A stretch of DNA of 64,000 bases from Ruminococcaceae bacterium BL-4 (GCA_902809935.1 LR778134.1:2046001-2110000), one strand, 5' to 3'. Positions 49,951-58,639 are shown, counted from the first letter of the stretch. Translations and numbers: made by a program. Notes: generated from the letters alone by a model not told the origin.

Positions 49951-50427
49951 TTATTTTTCTTCAAGGCATGAGAAAACAGGCTCTAGATTTCTAAGAAAAA
50001 CAGGATCATTTTGATATTGTCCATGAAAGCTAATAAAAAGCAATCCATCTTCTTTACAGAGGAATAAACGGTCATATCCCATTTTTAAAAAATCCGGATT
50101 GCCAAGCTCTCCTAAAAAGTGAAGTGCCGGCGCATCTTTTTCATATTCCATCTCCGCACATGTTTTTTCTCTACGCATCGCTTCCATAAAATCATCATCT
50201 ACACGTTGCTCATGTGTAAGCGGTTTTTGCTCCGCTAGACATTCCTCAAATGCGGAATAAAATTTTTTGACTAAATCACTATCTTTCGCAGCGGATGCAG
50301 AAGTTCCATATTGATAAAAATGAATCTTTCTAAGCTTTTGGTTGGCATGTCCTGTCCTCCCCAATCCATAAAATGCAAAAAAGCACAAAATTGCTGCTAC
50401 AAGCACTATTACTAAAATTTGCTGCAT
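49951..50427 (-). CDS. single-pass membrane or exported protein of unknown function
   Basis: A 158-residue protein with one N-terminal hydrophobic helix (QQILVIVLVAAILCFFAFYGL) followed by a soluble domain with no recognised family. The domain is rich in charged and aromatic residues, and LFISFHGQYQNDPVFLRNLEPVF near the end suggests a compact alpha/beta fold. AAAGGACGG is 5 bases before the ATG. It has its own promoter (50465-50493) and terminator and is therefore a stand-alone gene. Confidence 0.75.
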   Translation of the reverse strand: MQQILVIVLVAAILCFFAFYGLGRTGHANQKLRKIHFYQYGTSASAAKDSDLVKKFYSAFEECLAEQKPLTHEQRVDDDFMEAMRREKTCAEMEYEKDAPALHFLGELGNPDFLKMGYDRLFLCKEDGLLFISFHGQYQNDPVFLRNLEPVFSCLEEK

Positions 50428-50464
50428 AATAACCGTCCTTTGTTTTGATTTTTCCGTGGGACTT

Positions 50465-50493
50465 AGTATACCACTGCTTCCTATAATTTACAA
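50465..50493 (-). promoter_or_regulatory. promoter of the 158-residue protein gene
   Basis: TTGTAA (50488-50493), 17-base spacer, TGG-TATACT (50465-50470), minus strand. Confidence 0.75.
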
Positions 50494-50498
50494 GACGA

Positions 50499-51782
50499 TC
50501 ATTGAAACAATTTAACCACATTTTCTACCTCCTGCTGCTTCTCCTGAGCCAGAAAGTCATCATAAGCATAAAACATAAATCCATCACATTTAGCCGCACG
50601 GCCTGCCTCTACCTGTCTTGCCATCACATCCGTACTATTTTCCCATGCACCGCTGTCTGCATTGGAATCCGCTTTATAAAGCCCCAACCCAAAATAAAGC
50701 TTTACTTGCGGTTCTGTTACTAAATTTCTCCACGTTTCAATCGCATTTTCATATGGGAGAACCGGATGATTGAAATTCACATAAACCTGAGGACAAATAT
50801 AATCCACATAGCCCTTTGTTTGACCCCACGCTGCAACATCTGCTCCCATTTTGCGATCATTCTCTAAATTCACCTGCGGTGACACTCCAAAAACAGTCTG
50901 TGCAGAAACATTTTTAATTGCCTGATATACTTCTGTCATCATCGCATTAATATTGGCTACACGCCAATCTAAGAGAGACAGACGGCTACTGTCAGATTGC
51001 CCACTGCAATAACTTTGATAAGCTTTCTGATCAAATTCTTCTTTGTCTGTCGGATAAAAATAATCGTCAAACTGAATTCCATCCACCGGATAATTATGAG
51101 CAATTTCTGCAGCTCCATCCGCAATGAGTTTTCTCACTGCCGGATATGCTGGATTAAAATACTTTCCATTTTCCCAATCCACCACATAGTCGGCAGTATC
51201 CTCCTTGGAACGGTAAAGATTATAAGGGTTTTGTTCCGATAAAATAGAAGGAGTCTGATTCACCTGAATACGCAGTGGATTAAGCCATGCATGGAATTTT
51301 AGTCCTTCCTCATGTGTCTTCTGAACCATATAGGCAAGTGGGTCATAGCCTGGATCTACGCCCTGTGTATTGCCGGTCAAATGCGACCATGGGAAGTATG
51401 CACTGGGATAAAGTGAATCCGCAAAAGGCCGCACATGAACAACTAAGGTGTTCATTCCATTCTGTTTCGCCGTCTCTACAATTTTGTCAAATTTTTTCTG
51501 GAAGGCCTGTTCACTTTTATCCGATTCACGGCTCATATCCAGCGTCATATAAGGAACCCAAACTGCCCGCATTTCGTCTGTGCTGCTGCTTGCAGACGAT
51601 GTCCCGGCATTGGTTCCAGTAGACGAAGGCAACGATTCGAATGCGCTTTTTGCAGAGTCCGGCTGTGAGGAACTAGAAGTCACTTCACCATTTCGTCTTC
51701 CAAAAGTCATTGAGATAATAACAACTAATACTAATGCTAAAATTCCAAGTAAAATTGTATGCTTGTGAATTGAAAACACCAT
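50499..51782 (-). CDS. membrane-anchored family-10-like glycosyl hydrolase (GHL10/DUF187)
   Basis: A 427-residue protein. An N-terminal helix (about 8-27, HTILLGILALVLVVIISMTF) acts as anchor, then a Ser/Thr-rich linker leads to a GHL10 TIM barrel. Recognised segments are EMRAVWVPYMTLD, NTLVVHVRPFADSLYPSAYFPWS, KFHAWLNPLRI, YPVDGIQFDDYFYP (acidic pair at the active site) and VDYICPQVYVNF. YngK-type proteins of this family probably cleave cell wall or exopolysaccharide sugars outside the cell. GGAGG lies 8 bases before the ATG. The substrate is unknown. Confidence 0.88.
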   Translation of the reverse strand: MVFSIHKHTILLGILALVLVVIISMTFGRRNGEVTSSSSQPDSAKSAFESLPSSTGTNAGTSSASSSTDEMRAVWVPYMTLDMSRESDKSEQAFQKKFDKIVETAKQNGMNTLVVHVRPFADSLYPSAYFPWSHLTGNTQGVDPGYDPLAYMVQKTHEEGLKFHAWLNPLRIQVNQTPSILSEQNPYNLYRSKEDTADYVVDWENGKYFNPAYPAVRKLIADGAAEIAHNYPVDGIQFDDYFYPTDKEEFDQKAYQSYCSGQSDSSRLSLLDWRVANINAMMTEVYQAIKNVSAQTVFGVSPQVNLENDRKMGADVAAWGQTKGYVDYICPQVYVNFNHPVLPYENAIETWRNLVTEPQVKLYFGLGLYKADSNADSGAWENSTDVMARQVEAGRAAKCDGFMFYAYDDFLAQEKQQEVENVVKLFQ

Positions 51783-51802
51783 TTTTACATCCTCCTCGTT
51801 AT

Positions 51803-51831
51803 TTGACTTCGATCAGAGTATCCGGTACTAT
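51803..51831 (+). promoter_or_regulatory. promoter of the DUF1294 gene
   Basis: TTGACT (51803-51808), 17-base spacer, TACTAT (51826-51831). Confidence 0.6.
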
Positions 51832-51877
51832 CATATATAGGGACAATCTTATTTTTTTAGAACGGAGGACTATACTT

Positions 51878-52165
51878 TTGGAAAAATTTCTAATTAGCTA
51901 CCTGCTTTTTATCAACCTACTCTCCTCTGTTTCCATATTTCACGACAAACGTGCTGCAAAACTAAATAAACAGAGAATTCGAGAACGAACTCTTTTTATT
52001 TTAGCAATTTTAGGCGGCAGCCCGGGAATTTTTTTCTCTATGTTGATTTTTCATCACAAAACTAGAAAATTAAAATTTATAATTGGAATTCCCTTTATTT
52101 TAATTTTACAACTGATCACAGGATTTTGGGTTGAAAGAAACGTCAATCCCTCTTTTCCCTTTTGA
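51878..52165 (+). CDS. DUF1294 small membrane protein
   Basis: A 95-residue protein with three hydrophobic stretches and the DUF1294 pattern D-K-x-x-A-x-x-x-x-x-R-I-x-E-x-x-L (FHDKRAAKLNKQRIRERTLF), followed by LGGSPGIFFSMLIFHHKTRKLKF. Family members occur alone or fused to cold-shock domains; the function is unknown. The start is TTG 51878, 9 bases after GGAGG. The open frame extends to 51734, but that part overlaps the divergent gene's start region and has no ribosome binding site. Confidence 0.85.
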   Translation: MEKFLISYLLFINLLSSVSIFHDKRAAKLNKQRIRERTLFILAILGGSPGIFFSMLIFHHKTRKLKFIIGIPFILILQLITGFWVERNVNPSFPF

Positions 52166-52259
52166 TATAACAATAAAACCTCGCTGATAATTGTTTTTCG
52201 TCTTTTAAAAATGGTATTTTTTGCTTTTATTTGTCCATACTCTTTTCGGAGGTGTTTTT

Positions 52260-52436
52260 ATGGATAAAAAATATGGAAACATGTTTGAAATGCTCAAGGA
52301 TAACCCGGAAGCAAAAGCCTATTTTGATAATCTTCCACCAACTGTCCGGCAGCAAATCAGCACTAGATCTTTTAACGTCAATTCTTTTGAAAGTCTGCGG
52401 CATTACGCAGATAATTTAACACGCGGAGACTATTAA
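52260..52436 (+). CDS. small conserved-looking cytoplasmic protein (58 residues)
   Basis: MDKKYGNMFEMLKDNPEAKA opens a mostly helical, soluble protein ending ESLRHYADNLTRGDY. The pattern LP-x-x-V-x-x-x-I followed by N-S-x-E-x-L-R-x-Y-A-x-N-L resembles small hypothetical proteins common in Clostridia, from memory and not from a search. GGAGG is 7 bases before the ATG, and a strong terminator follows. Function is unknown. Confidence 0.75.
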   Translation: MDKKYGNMFEMLKDNPEAKAYFDNLPPTVRQQISTRSFNVNSFESLRHYADNLTRGDY

Positions 52437-52446
52437 ATCTTAAATG

Positions 52447-52483
52447 TAAAAAAGAGACACTTTCAAAAAGTGTCTCTTTTTTT
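52447..52483 (+). terminator. terminator after the 58-residue protein gene
   Basis: AAAGAGACACTTT / AAAGTGTCTCTTT hairpin with T tract. Confidence 0.92.
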
Positions 52484-52659
52484 CTCTCTAAGAAACTTCA
52501 AATAAAAGAGTCCCATGAAATTAATGATTTTTGGGCAATTGCATAACAGTATTTACACTTAATAATAAAAAAATCATGCAAAAACGCATAGCATAAAAAC
52601 GGTTATTTTGGAAAAAATAAGCTATAGTTATTTTAAAAATTATATTTAGGAGGTTAAAT

Positions 52660-53007
52660 GTGGAAATCGTAAATAAAGCAACCAACAAGCATCAAAAATG
52701 TATCGACGCATGCAACAAATGTGCACAGGTATGTATTGAATGCATGAATCTGTGCCTTAGTGAAAGCGATGTAAGCGCTAGAAAAATGTGTATCATGACT
52801 CTTAATGAGTGCGCTTGCATTTGCAAAGAGGCATCTTCATTTATGTCAATGGAAGCAAAGTATGCAAAAGATTTATGTAAATTGTGCGAAACGATCTGCA
52901 ATGAATGTGCTCAGGAATGCGCAATGTTTAAGGACGATCATTGTAAAAAGTGCGCTGCTGAGTGTCAGGCTTGCGCAAATGAATGTAAGACGATGGCTAG
53001 TATGTAA
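52660..53007 (+). CDS. four-helix-bundle copper-binding protein (Csp/DUF326-like)
   Basis: A 115-residue protein with 20 cysteines, most in CxxxC/CxxC spacing along predicted helices (KCIDACNKCAQVCIECMNLC, then LCKLCETICNECAQEC and CKKCAAECQACANEC). This matches the copper storage protein (Csp) or DUF326 family, in which Cys-lined four-helix bundles hold many Cu(I) ions. There is no signal peptide, so it is cytoplasmic (Csp3-like). The start is GTG 52660, 6 bases after AGGAGG; an ATG two bases earlier is out of frame. No copper regulator or pump is adjacent. CATGCAAAAACG lies upstream at 52575. Confidence 0.88.
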   Translation: MEIVNKATNKHQKCIDACNKCAQVCIECMNLCLSESDVSARKMCIMTLNECACICKEASSFMSMEAKYAKDLCKLCETICNECAQECAMFKDDHCKKCAAECQACANECKTMASM

Positions 53008-53032
53008 ATCCAAAGCCTAGAGCAATAAAGTA

Positions 53033-53067
53033 AAAAACCGTGTGGAATTAAAACCACGCGGTTTTTG
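53033..53067 (+). terminator. terminator of the copper-binding protein gene
   Basis: AAACCG-GTGG / CCAC-CGGTTTTTG hairpin, 25 bases after the stop. The stretch 53068-53246 shows no gene. Confidence 0.88.
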
Positions 53068-53246
53068 TTTTACGCCACATTATTAAACAAGTACTAATCT
53101 TGGTAAATTCATTTAGATAATTAAAGTGATTAATAGCATATGCTTGCCATATGGGACAAGCCCAAAAGCCATATTACACGCACCTTGAACATGAGGTGTT
53201 CTGATAGCATTTTTGTGAGATAAGGTTGCTTTAAGCAAATCAAAGA

Positions 53247-53294
53247 ATAGCTAAAAAAGAAAATCAGAGCCGCCAAATTCAGCAACTCTGATTT
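53247..53294 (-). terminator. terminator of tRNA-Leu
   Basis: AAAATCAGAG / CTCTGATTTT stem followed by CTTTTTT on the minus strand, directly after the tRNA CCA. Confidence 0.9.
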
Positions 53295-53381
53295 TGGTGC
53301 GAGGGGGGGGACTTGAACCCCCATGAAATTGCTTTCACATGGACCTGAACCATGCGCGTCTGCCAATTCCGCCACTCTCGC
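53295..53381 (-). tRNA. tRNA-Leu (anticodon CAG), CCA encoded
   Basis: An 87-base class II tRNA on the minus strand with a long variable arm. Anticodon arm CATGG-TTCAGGT-CCATG gives CAG, the T-arm is GGGGG-TTCAAGT-CCCCC, and CCA is encoded at 53295-53297. The acceptor GCGAGAG/CCCTCGC has one A-C mismatch at pair 6. Confidence 0.95.
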
Positions 53382-53408
53382 ATTTATCTTCAATTTTCCG
53401 ACTTGAAT

Positions 53409-53437
53409 ATAATATCATATCTCGCCCTTGTTGTCAA
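53409..53437 (-). promoter_or_regulatory. promoter of tRNA-Leu
   Basis: TTGACA (53432-53437), 17-base spacer, TGA-TATTAT (53409-53414), minus strand. Confidence 0.88.
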
Positions 53438-53459
53438 CCGTTTTTACCGCATTCACAAT

Positions 53460-53506
53460 AAGAAAAAGCGGTCTCTGCACCATCTGCAAAGGCCGCTGCT
53501 TTTACT
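53460..53506 (-). terminator. terminator of GT2-murE-murF
   Basis: AGCGG-CT...AG-CCGCT with an inner TGCAGATGGTGCA arm, followed by TTTTTC on the minus strand. Confidence 0.75.
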
Positions 53507-53533
53507 TTTATTTTAGCAAAAAAGGCTCTGGTT

Positions 53534-54892
53534 TTATAGTAAAGCCCGCACAATCTCATCTGTATGCATGCTGCGTGAACCTTTCACTAAAACAGTATCT
53601 CCGGCAGTCAAATATTGTTTCAATGCCTCTACTGCCTGCTCGTTTGTTTCGCACTCTTCATATTCAAGTTTAGAGTTTACACTGAGTGCTCCCTTTACAG
53701 TCTCTTTTGAGCGTTCCCCTACTGTAACGAGAAAATCAACGCCGGATTTTGCCGCGAAGATGCCACACTCAAAATGTGCATTTTGAGAACATTCTCCCAG
53801 CTCCAACATATCAGCCAATGCCGCCACACGTCTTCCTTTTTTAAAAGAAGAAAGCACTTCTAAGCTACTTTTAACGGCATCTGGACTGGCGTTATAAGAG
53901 TCATCGATAATTGTAATACGATTCGCTTCATGAATCTGTTGACGCATAGCGAGCGGATGATAATTTTTCAGAGCACAAATTGCGTTTTCAATGGATACCC
54001 CAAGCTTTTCTGCCACTGCAATCCCCAACATTGCATTGATTACATGATGAGTCCCAAGAACTGGCAGATCAACTGGCCATTCTGACTTTCCGTGGCTTAC
54101 AAGAAAACAAGTATGTCCATTTTCCATTTGAATGTTTTTGGCTTTATAATCACATATTTCAGAAGTCCCAACATAAATCTCCTCAAATGGAAACTTTCCA
54201 CGCAAAGAAGCTAAAAGCGGATCATCTCCATTTAAAAATAGGACGGAATCTTTTTGAAACTGATCAGTAATATGCAGCTTCTGCTCTAAAATGTTTTTCT
54301 GTGTATGCAGATTTTCAATATGAGAAATTCCGATATTCGTCATCACCGCATACTTTGGTGCTGCAATTTGCGCAAGGCGTCCCATTTCTCCAAATTGGCT
54401 CATTCCCATTTCGATCACTGCCGCTTGCTGATTTTCTTCCAGTTGAAACATCGTAAGAGGCAAACCAACCTGACTGTTCTGATTCCCCTGCGTTTTCATC
54501 ACTTTGAGCTCAGAAGAAAGCGCCAGCGCCACCATTTCCTTGGTCGTTGTTTTTCCGACGCTTCCTGTAATTCCAATCACCGGAAGGGAAAACTTTTTGC
54601 GATAGGCACCTGCAAGTGTCTGTAGTGCTTTCAAAGTATCCGGCACTGCAATCCACACATGGCTGTCATGCATCGACTGATGATTCTGCGTGAAAGTAGC
54701 AACAGCACCCGCTTTAAAAACTGCCGGAATATAAATATGCGCATCGGTGTGTTCTCCGCGAATTGGAACAAAAAGTGAACCCACCCCTGCCTGCCGACTA
54801 TCCGTACAGACCGACGTAATCAATACTTCCGGATCTCCGCAGAGAATCTTTCCGCCGCAAGCCTCCGCAACTTCTTTTACCGTCATTTGCAT
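53534..54892 (-). CDS. murF: UDP-N-acetylmuramoyl-tripeptide--D-alanyl-D-alanine ligase
   Basis: A 452-residue Mur ligase. The ATP loop is GITGSVGKTTTKEM. EMGMSQFGEMGRLAQIAAPKYAVMTNIG is the MurF signature, followed by DDSYNASPDAVKSSLEVL and the C-terminal LADMLELG. It adds D-Ala-D-Ala to the UDP-MurNAc tripeptide in the cytoplasm. It begins 9 bases after murE, with a weak site (AAGGCGTAAAG), and ends the operon. Confidence 0.97.
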   Translation of the reverse strand: MQMTVKEVAEACGGKILCGDPEVLITSVCTDSRQAGVGSLFVPIRGEHTDAHIYIPAVFKAGAVATFTQNHQSMHDSHVWIAVPDTLKALQTLAGAYRKKFSLPVIGITGSVGKTTTKEMVALALSSELKVMKTQGNQNSQVGLPLTMFQLEENQQAAVIEMGMSQFGEMGRLAQIAAPKYAVMTNIGISHIENLHTQKNILEQKLHITDQFQKDSVLFLNGDDPLLASLRGKFPFEEIYVGTSEICDYKAKNIQMENGHTCFLVSHGKSEWPVDLPVLGTHHVINAMLGIAVAEKLGVSIENAICALKNYHPLAMRQQIHEANRITIIDDSYNASPDAVKSSLEVLSSFKKGRRVAALADMLELGECSQNAHFECGIFAAKSGVDFLVTVGERSKETVKGALSVNSKLEYEECETNEQAVEALKQYLTAGDTVLVKGSRSMHTDEIVRALL

Positions 54893-54900
54893 AAAATTCT

Positions 54901-56364
54901 TTACGCCTTCCCTTCCGCTTTCAGAATATCACGGACAACTTCACGTTCATCAAGATGATATTTTACACCTTTGATTTCCTGATAATCTTCATGGCCCTTT
55001 CCTGCGAGAACAACGACATCCCCATCTTCCGCATGGTCCATGCAATAGCGGATCGCTTCTTTTCTGTCCGGAATTACAAGATACTTTCCATCGGTTTTAT
55101 GCAGACCAACTTCAATATCAGCGATAATATCCATCACATTTTCAAAGCGGGAATTATCTGCTGTTACAACGGACAAATCCGCAAGCTTTCCGCTCATTTC
55201 GCCCATCTCATACCGACGAATCTTCGGACGATTTCCACCCGCTCCAAAAAGGCAAATCAGACGATGAGGCTGATATTCCCGCAATGTAGTCAGAATATTT
55301 TCCATGCTGACCGCATTATGAGCGTAGTCAATCAGCAATGTATAATTGCCGGGCACCGGAACAGGCTCTACTCTGCCCTTTACTTTAACCGTATCAAGAC
55401 CCTCGCGGATCGCTTTTTCAGAAACATTAAAATGGCGGCAAACCGCCACTGCAGAAATTGCATTATAAACGCTGAATTTCCCCGGAATATCCACCGTGAT
55501 ATTTTTAGCGCTGACTGCTCCTTCTAAATCAAACTGAACTCCAAGGTATCCCGGACGGGAGACAAGCTTTTCATTGGAAGCTCTCAGCTCAGCTTTATCT
55601 GAAAATCCATAAAATTCAAGCGGACAGGTATGTCCTTCGACAATTCCCTTCCAATTGGGGTCATCCAAATTAATAATCCCCAACTTGCTCTGCTGAAACA
55701 ACATCGCTTTACAGCGACGGTATTCTTCCATATCTTTGTGCTCTACGCCACCGATATGGTCAGGGGAAAAATTCGTAAATAAACCAATATCAAATGTAAA
55801 GCCGCTGACCCGATGCTCCCGAAGGCCAATGGAACTTGCCTCGATCACACAAGCTTTACAGCCGGATTCTACCATATGGCGCATAGCCGCCTGAATCTCA
55901 TAAGAGGCAGGCGTTGTATTTTCTGTCTTTGTAATCTGATCTCCAATAACCGTGCCGATCGTTCCGATAATTCCGGTATGGATTCCAGCGCTCTCTAAAA
56001 TAGAGTGTACCATATAACTGACAGTCGTCTTCCCCTTTGTTCCTGTAATTCCAATTACCTTAAGTTCCTCCGCTGGATTTCCAAACCATGCTGCCGACAA
56101 TACAGCAAGCGCATATTTTGTGTTCTCTACCTGTACGACAGCACAGGAAAGCGTTGGGATCTTCTCCTCCACAACAACCGCTGCTGCACCAGCATCCTGG
56201 GCCTGTTTTACAAACTGATGCCCATTAAAATTGGGTCCTACCATACAAACAAAGACGCTGCCCTTAACAACCTTTCTGGAATCATAAACAACGCCTGTAA
56301 CTTCGGCGGTATTGTCTCCTTTTAAACTGCAAGGCAGATTCTTTATCAATTCTTTTAAAATCAT
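54901..56364 (-). CDS. murE: UDP-MurNAc-tripeptide synthetase (MurE), probably meso-DAP-adding
   Basis: A 487-residue Mur ligase. The ATP loop is GITGTKGKTTVSYM (about 106-119). Further matches are the ENTTPASYEIQAAM motif, SIGLREHRVSGFTFDIGLFTNFSPDHIG, and the carbamylated Lys region RRCKAMLF. The DAP-recognition motif DNPR appears as DNSR (403-406); the Arg that contacts meso-DAP is kept. The usual YAHTPD is YAHNAV. The third amino acid is therefore probably meso-DAP but not certain. GGAGG is 7 bases before the ATG. It is the middle gene of GT2-murE-murF. Confidence 0.95.
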   Translation of the reverse strand: MILKELIKNLPCSLKGDNTAEVTGVVYDSRKVVKGSVFVCMVGPNFNGHQFVKQAQDAGAAAVVVEEKIPTLSCAVVQVENTKYALAVLSAAWFGNPAEELKVIGITGTKGKTTVSYMVHSILESAGIHTGIIGTIGTVIGDQITKTENTTPASYEIQAAMRHMVESGCKACVIEASSIGLREHRVSGFTFDIGLFTNFSPDHIGGVEHKDMEEYRRCKAMLFQQSKLGIINLDDPNWKGIVEGHTCPLEFYGFSDKAELRASNEKLVSRPGYLGVQFDLEGAVSAKNITVDIPGKFSVYNAISAVAVCRHFNVSEKAIREGLDTVKVKGRVEPVPVPGNYTLLIDYAHNAVSMENILTTLREYQPHRLICLFGAGGNRPKIRRYEMGEMSGKLADLSVVTADNSRFENVMDIIADIEVGLHKTDGKYLVIPDRKEAIRYCMDHAEDGDVVVLAGKGHEDYQEIKGVKYHLDEREVVRDILKAEGKA

Positions 56365-56390
56365 GGATATTCCTCCGCTAATGTCAAAAT

Positions 56391-57419
56391 TTAAGTCATT
56401 GACCGAATATGATAACGAAAGTATGATTCAATCAAATGGAAATGATTGATCCTTAAAATTCTTTGCATTCTTTTTTCTGTTCGGGAAAATCCATCCTGAA
56501 AATCCGACTGGATCGCTCGAACCATCAGTGGAGTTCTAAGGATCTTTTTTAAGCGATCATATAATTTTTCCCGGCTTTTTAAAGAACTTTTAACCGCTTC
56601 TTCCAAACAAGACTTTCCTGCCTCCAGCAAAAACCATGCAAGATGACGCTTTTCCAAATATTCATAAACATGCTGCTGCTTTAAAAAATCCGCCACAATC
56701 TCAAAGCAGGCTTGATATCGTTCAATCAGGCTGTTTTTCTGTTCTGAAATCTCTATCGGAACTTTTTGAAAAACAATAAAAGGTTCCGGCAAAAGAACAG
56801 TTTTACCTGAAGTATAATGTGCCATAATTGCCGCCGGCCGTGCCGGTGGAAAAAGGTCAGTCTCTTTAAAAAAGTGCAGGTGGTTTTCTAAAAACCATTC
56901 TCGCCGATAAAGCCTTCTCCATGGAGAATCCAACCCCTTTACTTTTCTCCACTCCTGCTCCCTTGTTCCCGGCCCCACTAATGCATTCTGCACCAACTCG
57001 CAAATTTTAGGATCAGAAGTGTCTTTTCCGATCGGAAGAGAAAATTCCTCCCCAGCGGCCGTCGCTTCTCCAAAGAGCAGGAGATCTGCTTTTTCCTTTT
57101 GAGCACAGGAAATCAGTGTTTTAACAGCTCCCTCCATCAGGCGGCTTTCCGACGGCAAAAACAGAAGATAGTCCCCTCTTGCGCGAACTGCTCCAAAATT
57201 AAAGCAGTCATATTTTCCTCCATGAGGCTTATCATACACTGTAACACGAGAATCCTGACGCTCAAACTGATGGCAAAATTCCAGTGAACGATCATTTGAA
57301 TCGTCATTGATCAACAGCAATTCCAAATCAGGATTACTCTGCTTCAGGATACTTTCTACACATGGATTCAGTTTTTCTTCACCGTTATATACCGGTACAA
57401 TCACTGAAAGTGCAGGCAA
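56391..57419 (-). CDS. glycosyltransferase family 2 protein
   Basis: A 342-residue GT-A enzyme. It starts MPALSVIVPVYNGEEKLNPC and keeps LLLINDDSNDRS (nucleotide-sugar Asp), while the metal DxD region reads DYLLFLPSESRL, where the usual DxDD is altered. The C-terminal half is helical and basic. It may glycosylate a wall or capsule polymer; donor and acceptor are unknown. The start is TTG 57419, 7 bases after GGAGGG. The longer frame begins at another TTG whose codons contain that site. It leads the murE-murF operon with 26 bases between. Confidence 0.88.
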   Translation of the reverse strand: MPALSVIVPVYNGEEKLNPCVESILKQSNPDLELLLINDDSNDRSLEFCHQFERQDSRVTVYDKPHGGKYDCFNFGAVRARGDYLLFLPSESRLMEGAVKTLISCAQKEKADLLLFGEATAAGEEFSLPIGKDTSDPKICELVQNALVGPGTREQEWRKVKGLDSPWRRLYRREWFLENHLHFFKETDLFPPARPAAIMAHYTSGKTVLLPEPFIVFQKVPIEISEQKNSLIERYQACFEIVADFLKQQHVYEYLEKRHLAWFLLEAGKSCLEEAVKSSLKSREKLYDRLKKILRTPLMVRAIQSDFQDGFSRTEKRMQRILRINHFHLIESYFRYHIRSMT

Positions 57420-57474
57420 ATAAATCCCTCCATTCAAAATTTCTGCTCATAAAGACGTTTATACGAACTTTTAT

Positions 57475-57503
57475 ATTATATCATTTGCAAAAACAGATTA
57501 CAA
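57475..57503 (-). promoter_or_regulatory. promoter of GT2-murE-murF
   Basis: TTGTAA (57498-57503), 17-base spacer, TGA-TATAAT (57475-57480), minus strand. Confidence 0.82.
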
Positions 57504-57564
57504 TCTTTTGCCAAACATGAATAGCTTTTTCCCTTTTGTTCATAATAAAATTGGTGATGTATTT

Positions 57565-58242
57565 ATGATGATTTCTTTAATCCGTACACTACTGCTATAC
57601 ATAGTGATTATAGCAGCGGTTAGGCTCATGGGAAAACGACAGATCAGTGAACTGCAGACAAGCGAATTGGTAGTAACCCTTTTAATTTCTGATATCGCGG
57701 CCATTCCAATGCAGGATACCGGTCAGCCTCTCGCAAGCGGATTCATTCCAATCGCCGTTTTGGCGATCTGCGAAGTGGGCGTATCCTTCATCATGATGAA
57801 AAGCGGAAAATTCCGTGAAATGATCTGTGGAAAGCCCATCATTGTCATCCGAGACGGCAAAATTCAGCCGCAGGAAATGCACCGCTTACGAATGACAACA
57901 GAAGATTTGTTTGAAGCAATTCGGCAAAAAAATGTTTTTCATATTTCTGATGTCTCCTACGCAATCGTTGAAACAAACGGAAAAATGAGCATCTTAAAAA
58001 AGCCTGAACAGGAAATGCCAACTGCGGGGGCTCTTGGGGTTGCCCAAACCGATTCCGGATTTGAAACCGTTGTGATCAGTGATGGCGTAATCAACGATTC
58101 TTCCCTCAATCTTTGCAATAAGAATCGTACTTGGTTACAGAATATTCTGAAAAGCAAACAGTTGCAGCCAAAAGATATTTTTATTATGACTGCCGACACC
58201 AGTGGTAATTATCAGATTATTCAGAAAGGAGGCAAAGTATGA
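57565..58242 (+). CDS. DUF421 (YetF/YdfR-type) membrane protein
   Basis: About 225 residues. Three N-terminal helices (ISLIRTLLLYIVIIAAVRLMGKRQISELQTSELVVTLLISDIAAIPM) precede a cytoplasmic YetF domain with KPIIVIRDGKI and MHRLRMTTEDLFEAIRQKNVFHISDVSYAIVETNGKMSIL, the standard DUF421 signature. Genes of this family are widespread in spore formers; the function is unknown. The start is uncertain: the ATG at 57565 follows GGTGATG closely, while the frame is open to 57508. Its TGA overlaps the ATG of the DUF4363 gene. Confidence 0.87.
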   Translation: MMISLIRTLLLYIVIIAAVRLMGKRQISELQTSELVVTLLISDIAAIPMQDTGQPLASGFIPIAVLAICEVGVSFIMMKSGKFREMICGKPIIVIRDGKIQPQEMHRLRMTTEDLFEAIRQKNVFHISDVSYAIVETNGKMSILKKPEQEMPTAGALGVAQTDSGFETVVISDGVINDSSLNLCNKNRTWLQNILKSKQLQPKDIFIMTADTSGNYQIIQKGGKV

Positions 58243-58619
58243 ATCGGCTTTTTATCATCGGTGCTCTTGCAGTTCTGCTCGGCGTAATCTGTAATCTGGG
58301 AATGCACACGACTTTGCAGTATACAGACAATATGATACAGGAACTTGCCAATGCAAAATCGGTCTCTGCCTCTGGGGATTATGACCATGCGCAGGAACTT
58401 TGCAAAGAAATAAAAGAGGACTGGCAGGGCTGCCATCAGGTTCTGTGCACCTTTATGCCTCATGCTAGGCTAGAGGCCATTGATCAAACACTTTCCACAT
58501 TACCGGAATTATGTGAAACGAATTCGATTGAACAATTTTACTCCGAATGCGATCGTGGATCTGTTCAATTGGAATATCTAAAAGAAAGCGAAGTCCCAAC
58601 CTTGCAAAACCTTTTCTAA
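58239..58619 (+). CDS. DUF4363 protein
   Basis: A 126-residue protein with one N-terminal helix (RLFIIGALAVLLGVICNLGMH) and a helical soluble domain. The domain contains YDHAQELCKEIKEDWQGCHQVLCTFMPHARLEAIDQTL, typical of DUF4363, and four cysteines. The start overlaps the DUF421 stop in ATGA with AAAGGAGG just upstream, so the two proteins are coupled and may interact. This gene pair recurs in Clostridia and Bacilli. Function is unknown. Confidence 0.85.
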   Translation: MNRLFIIGALAVLLGVICNLGMHTTLQYTDNMIQELANAKSVSASGDYDHAQELCKEIKEDWQGCHQVLCTFMPHARLEAIDQTLSTLPELCETNSIEQFYSECDRGSVQLEYLKESEVPTLQNLF

Positions 58620-58639
58620 AAGTTCAAATCGCAAACTAA

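Noticed and set aside
53130-53393. 87-residue minus-strand frame
   Set aside because: It translates tRNA-Leu and its terminator.
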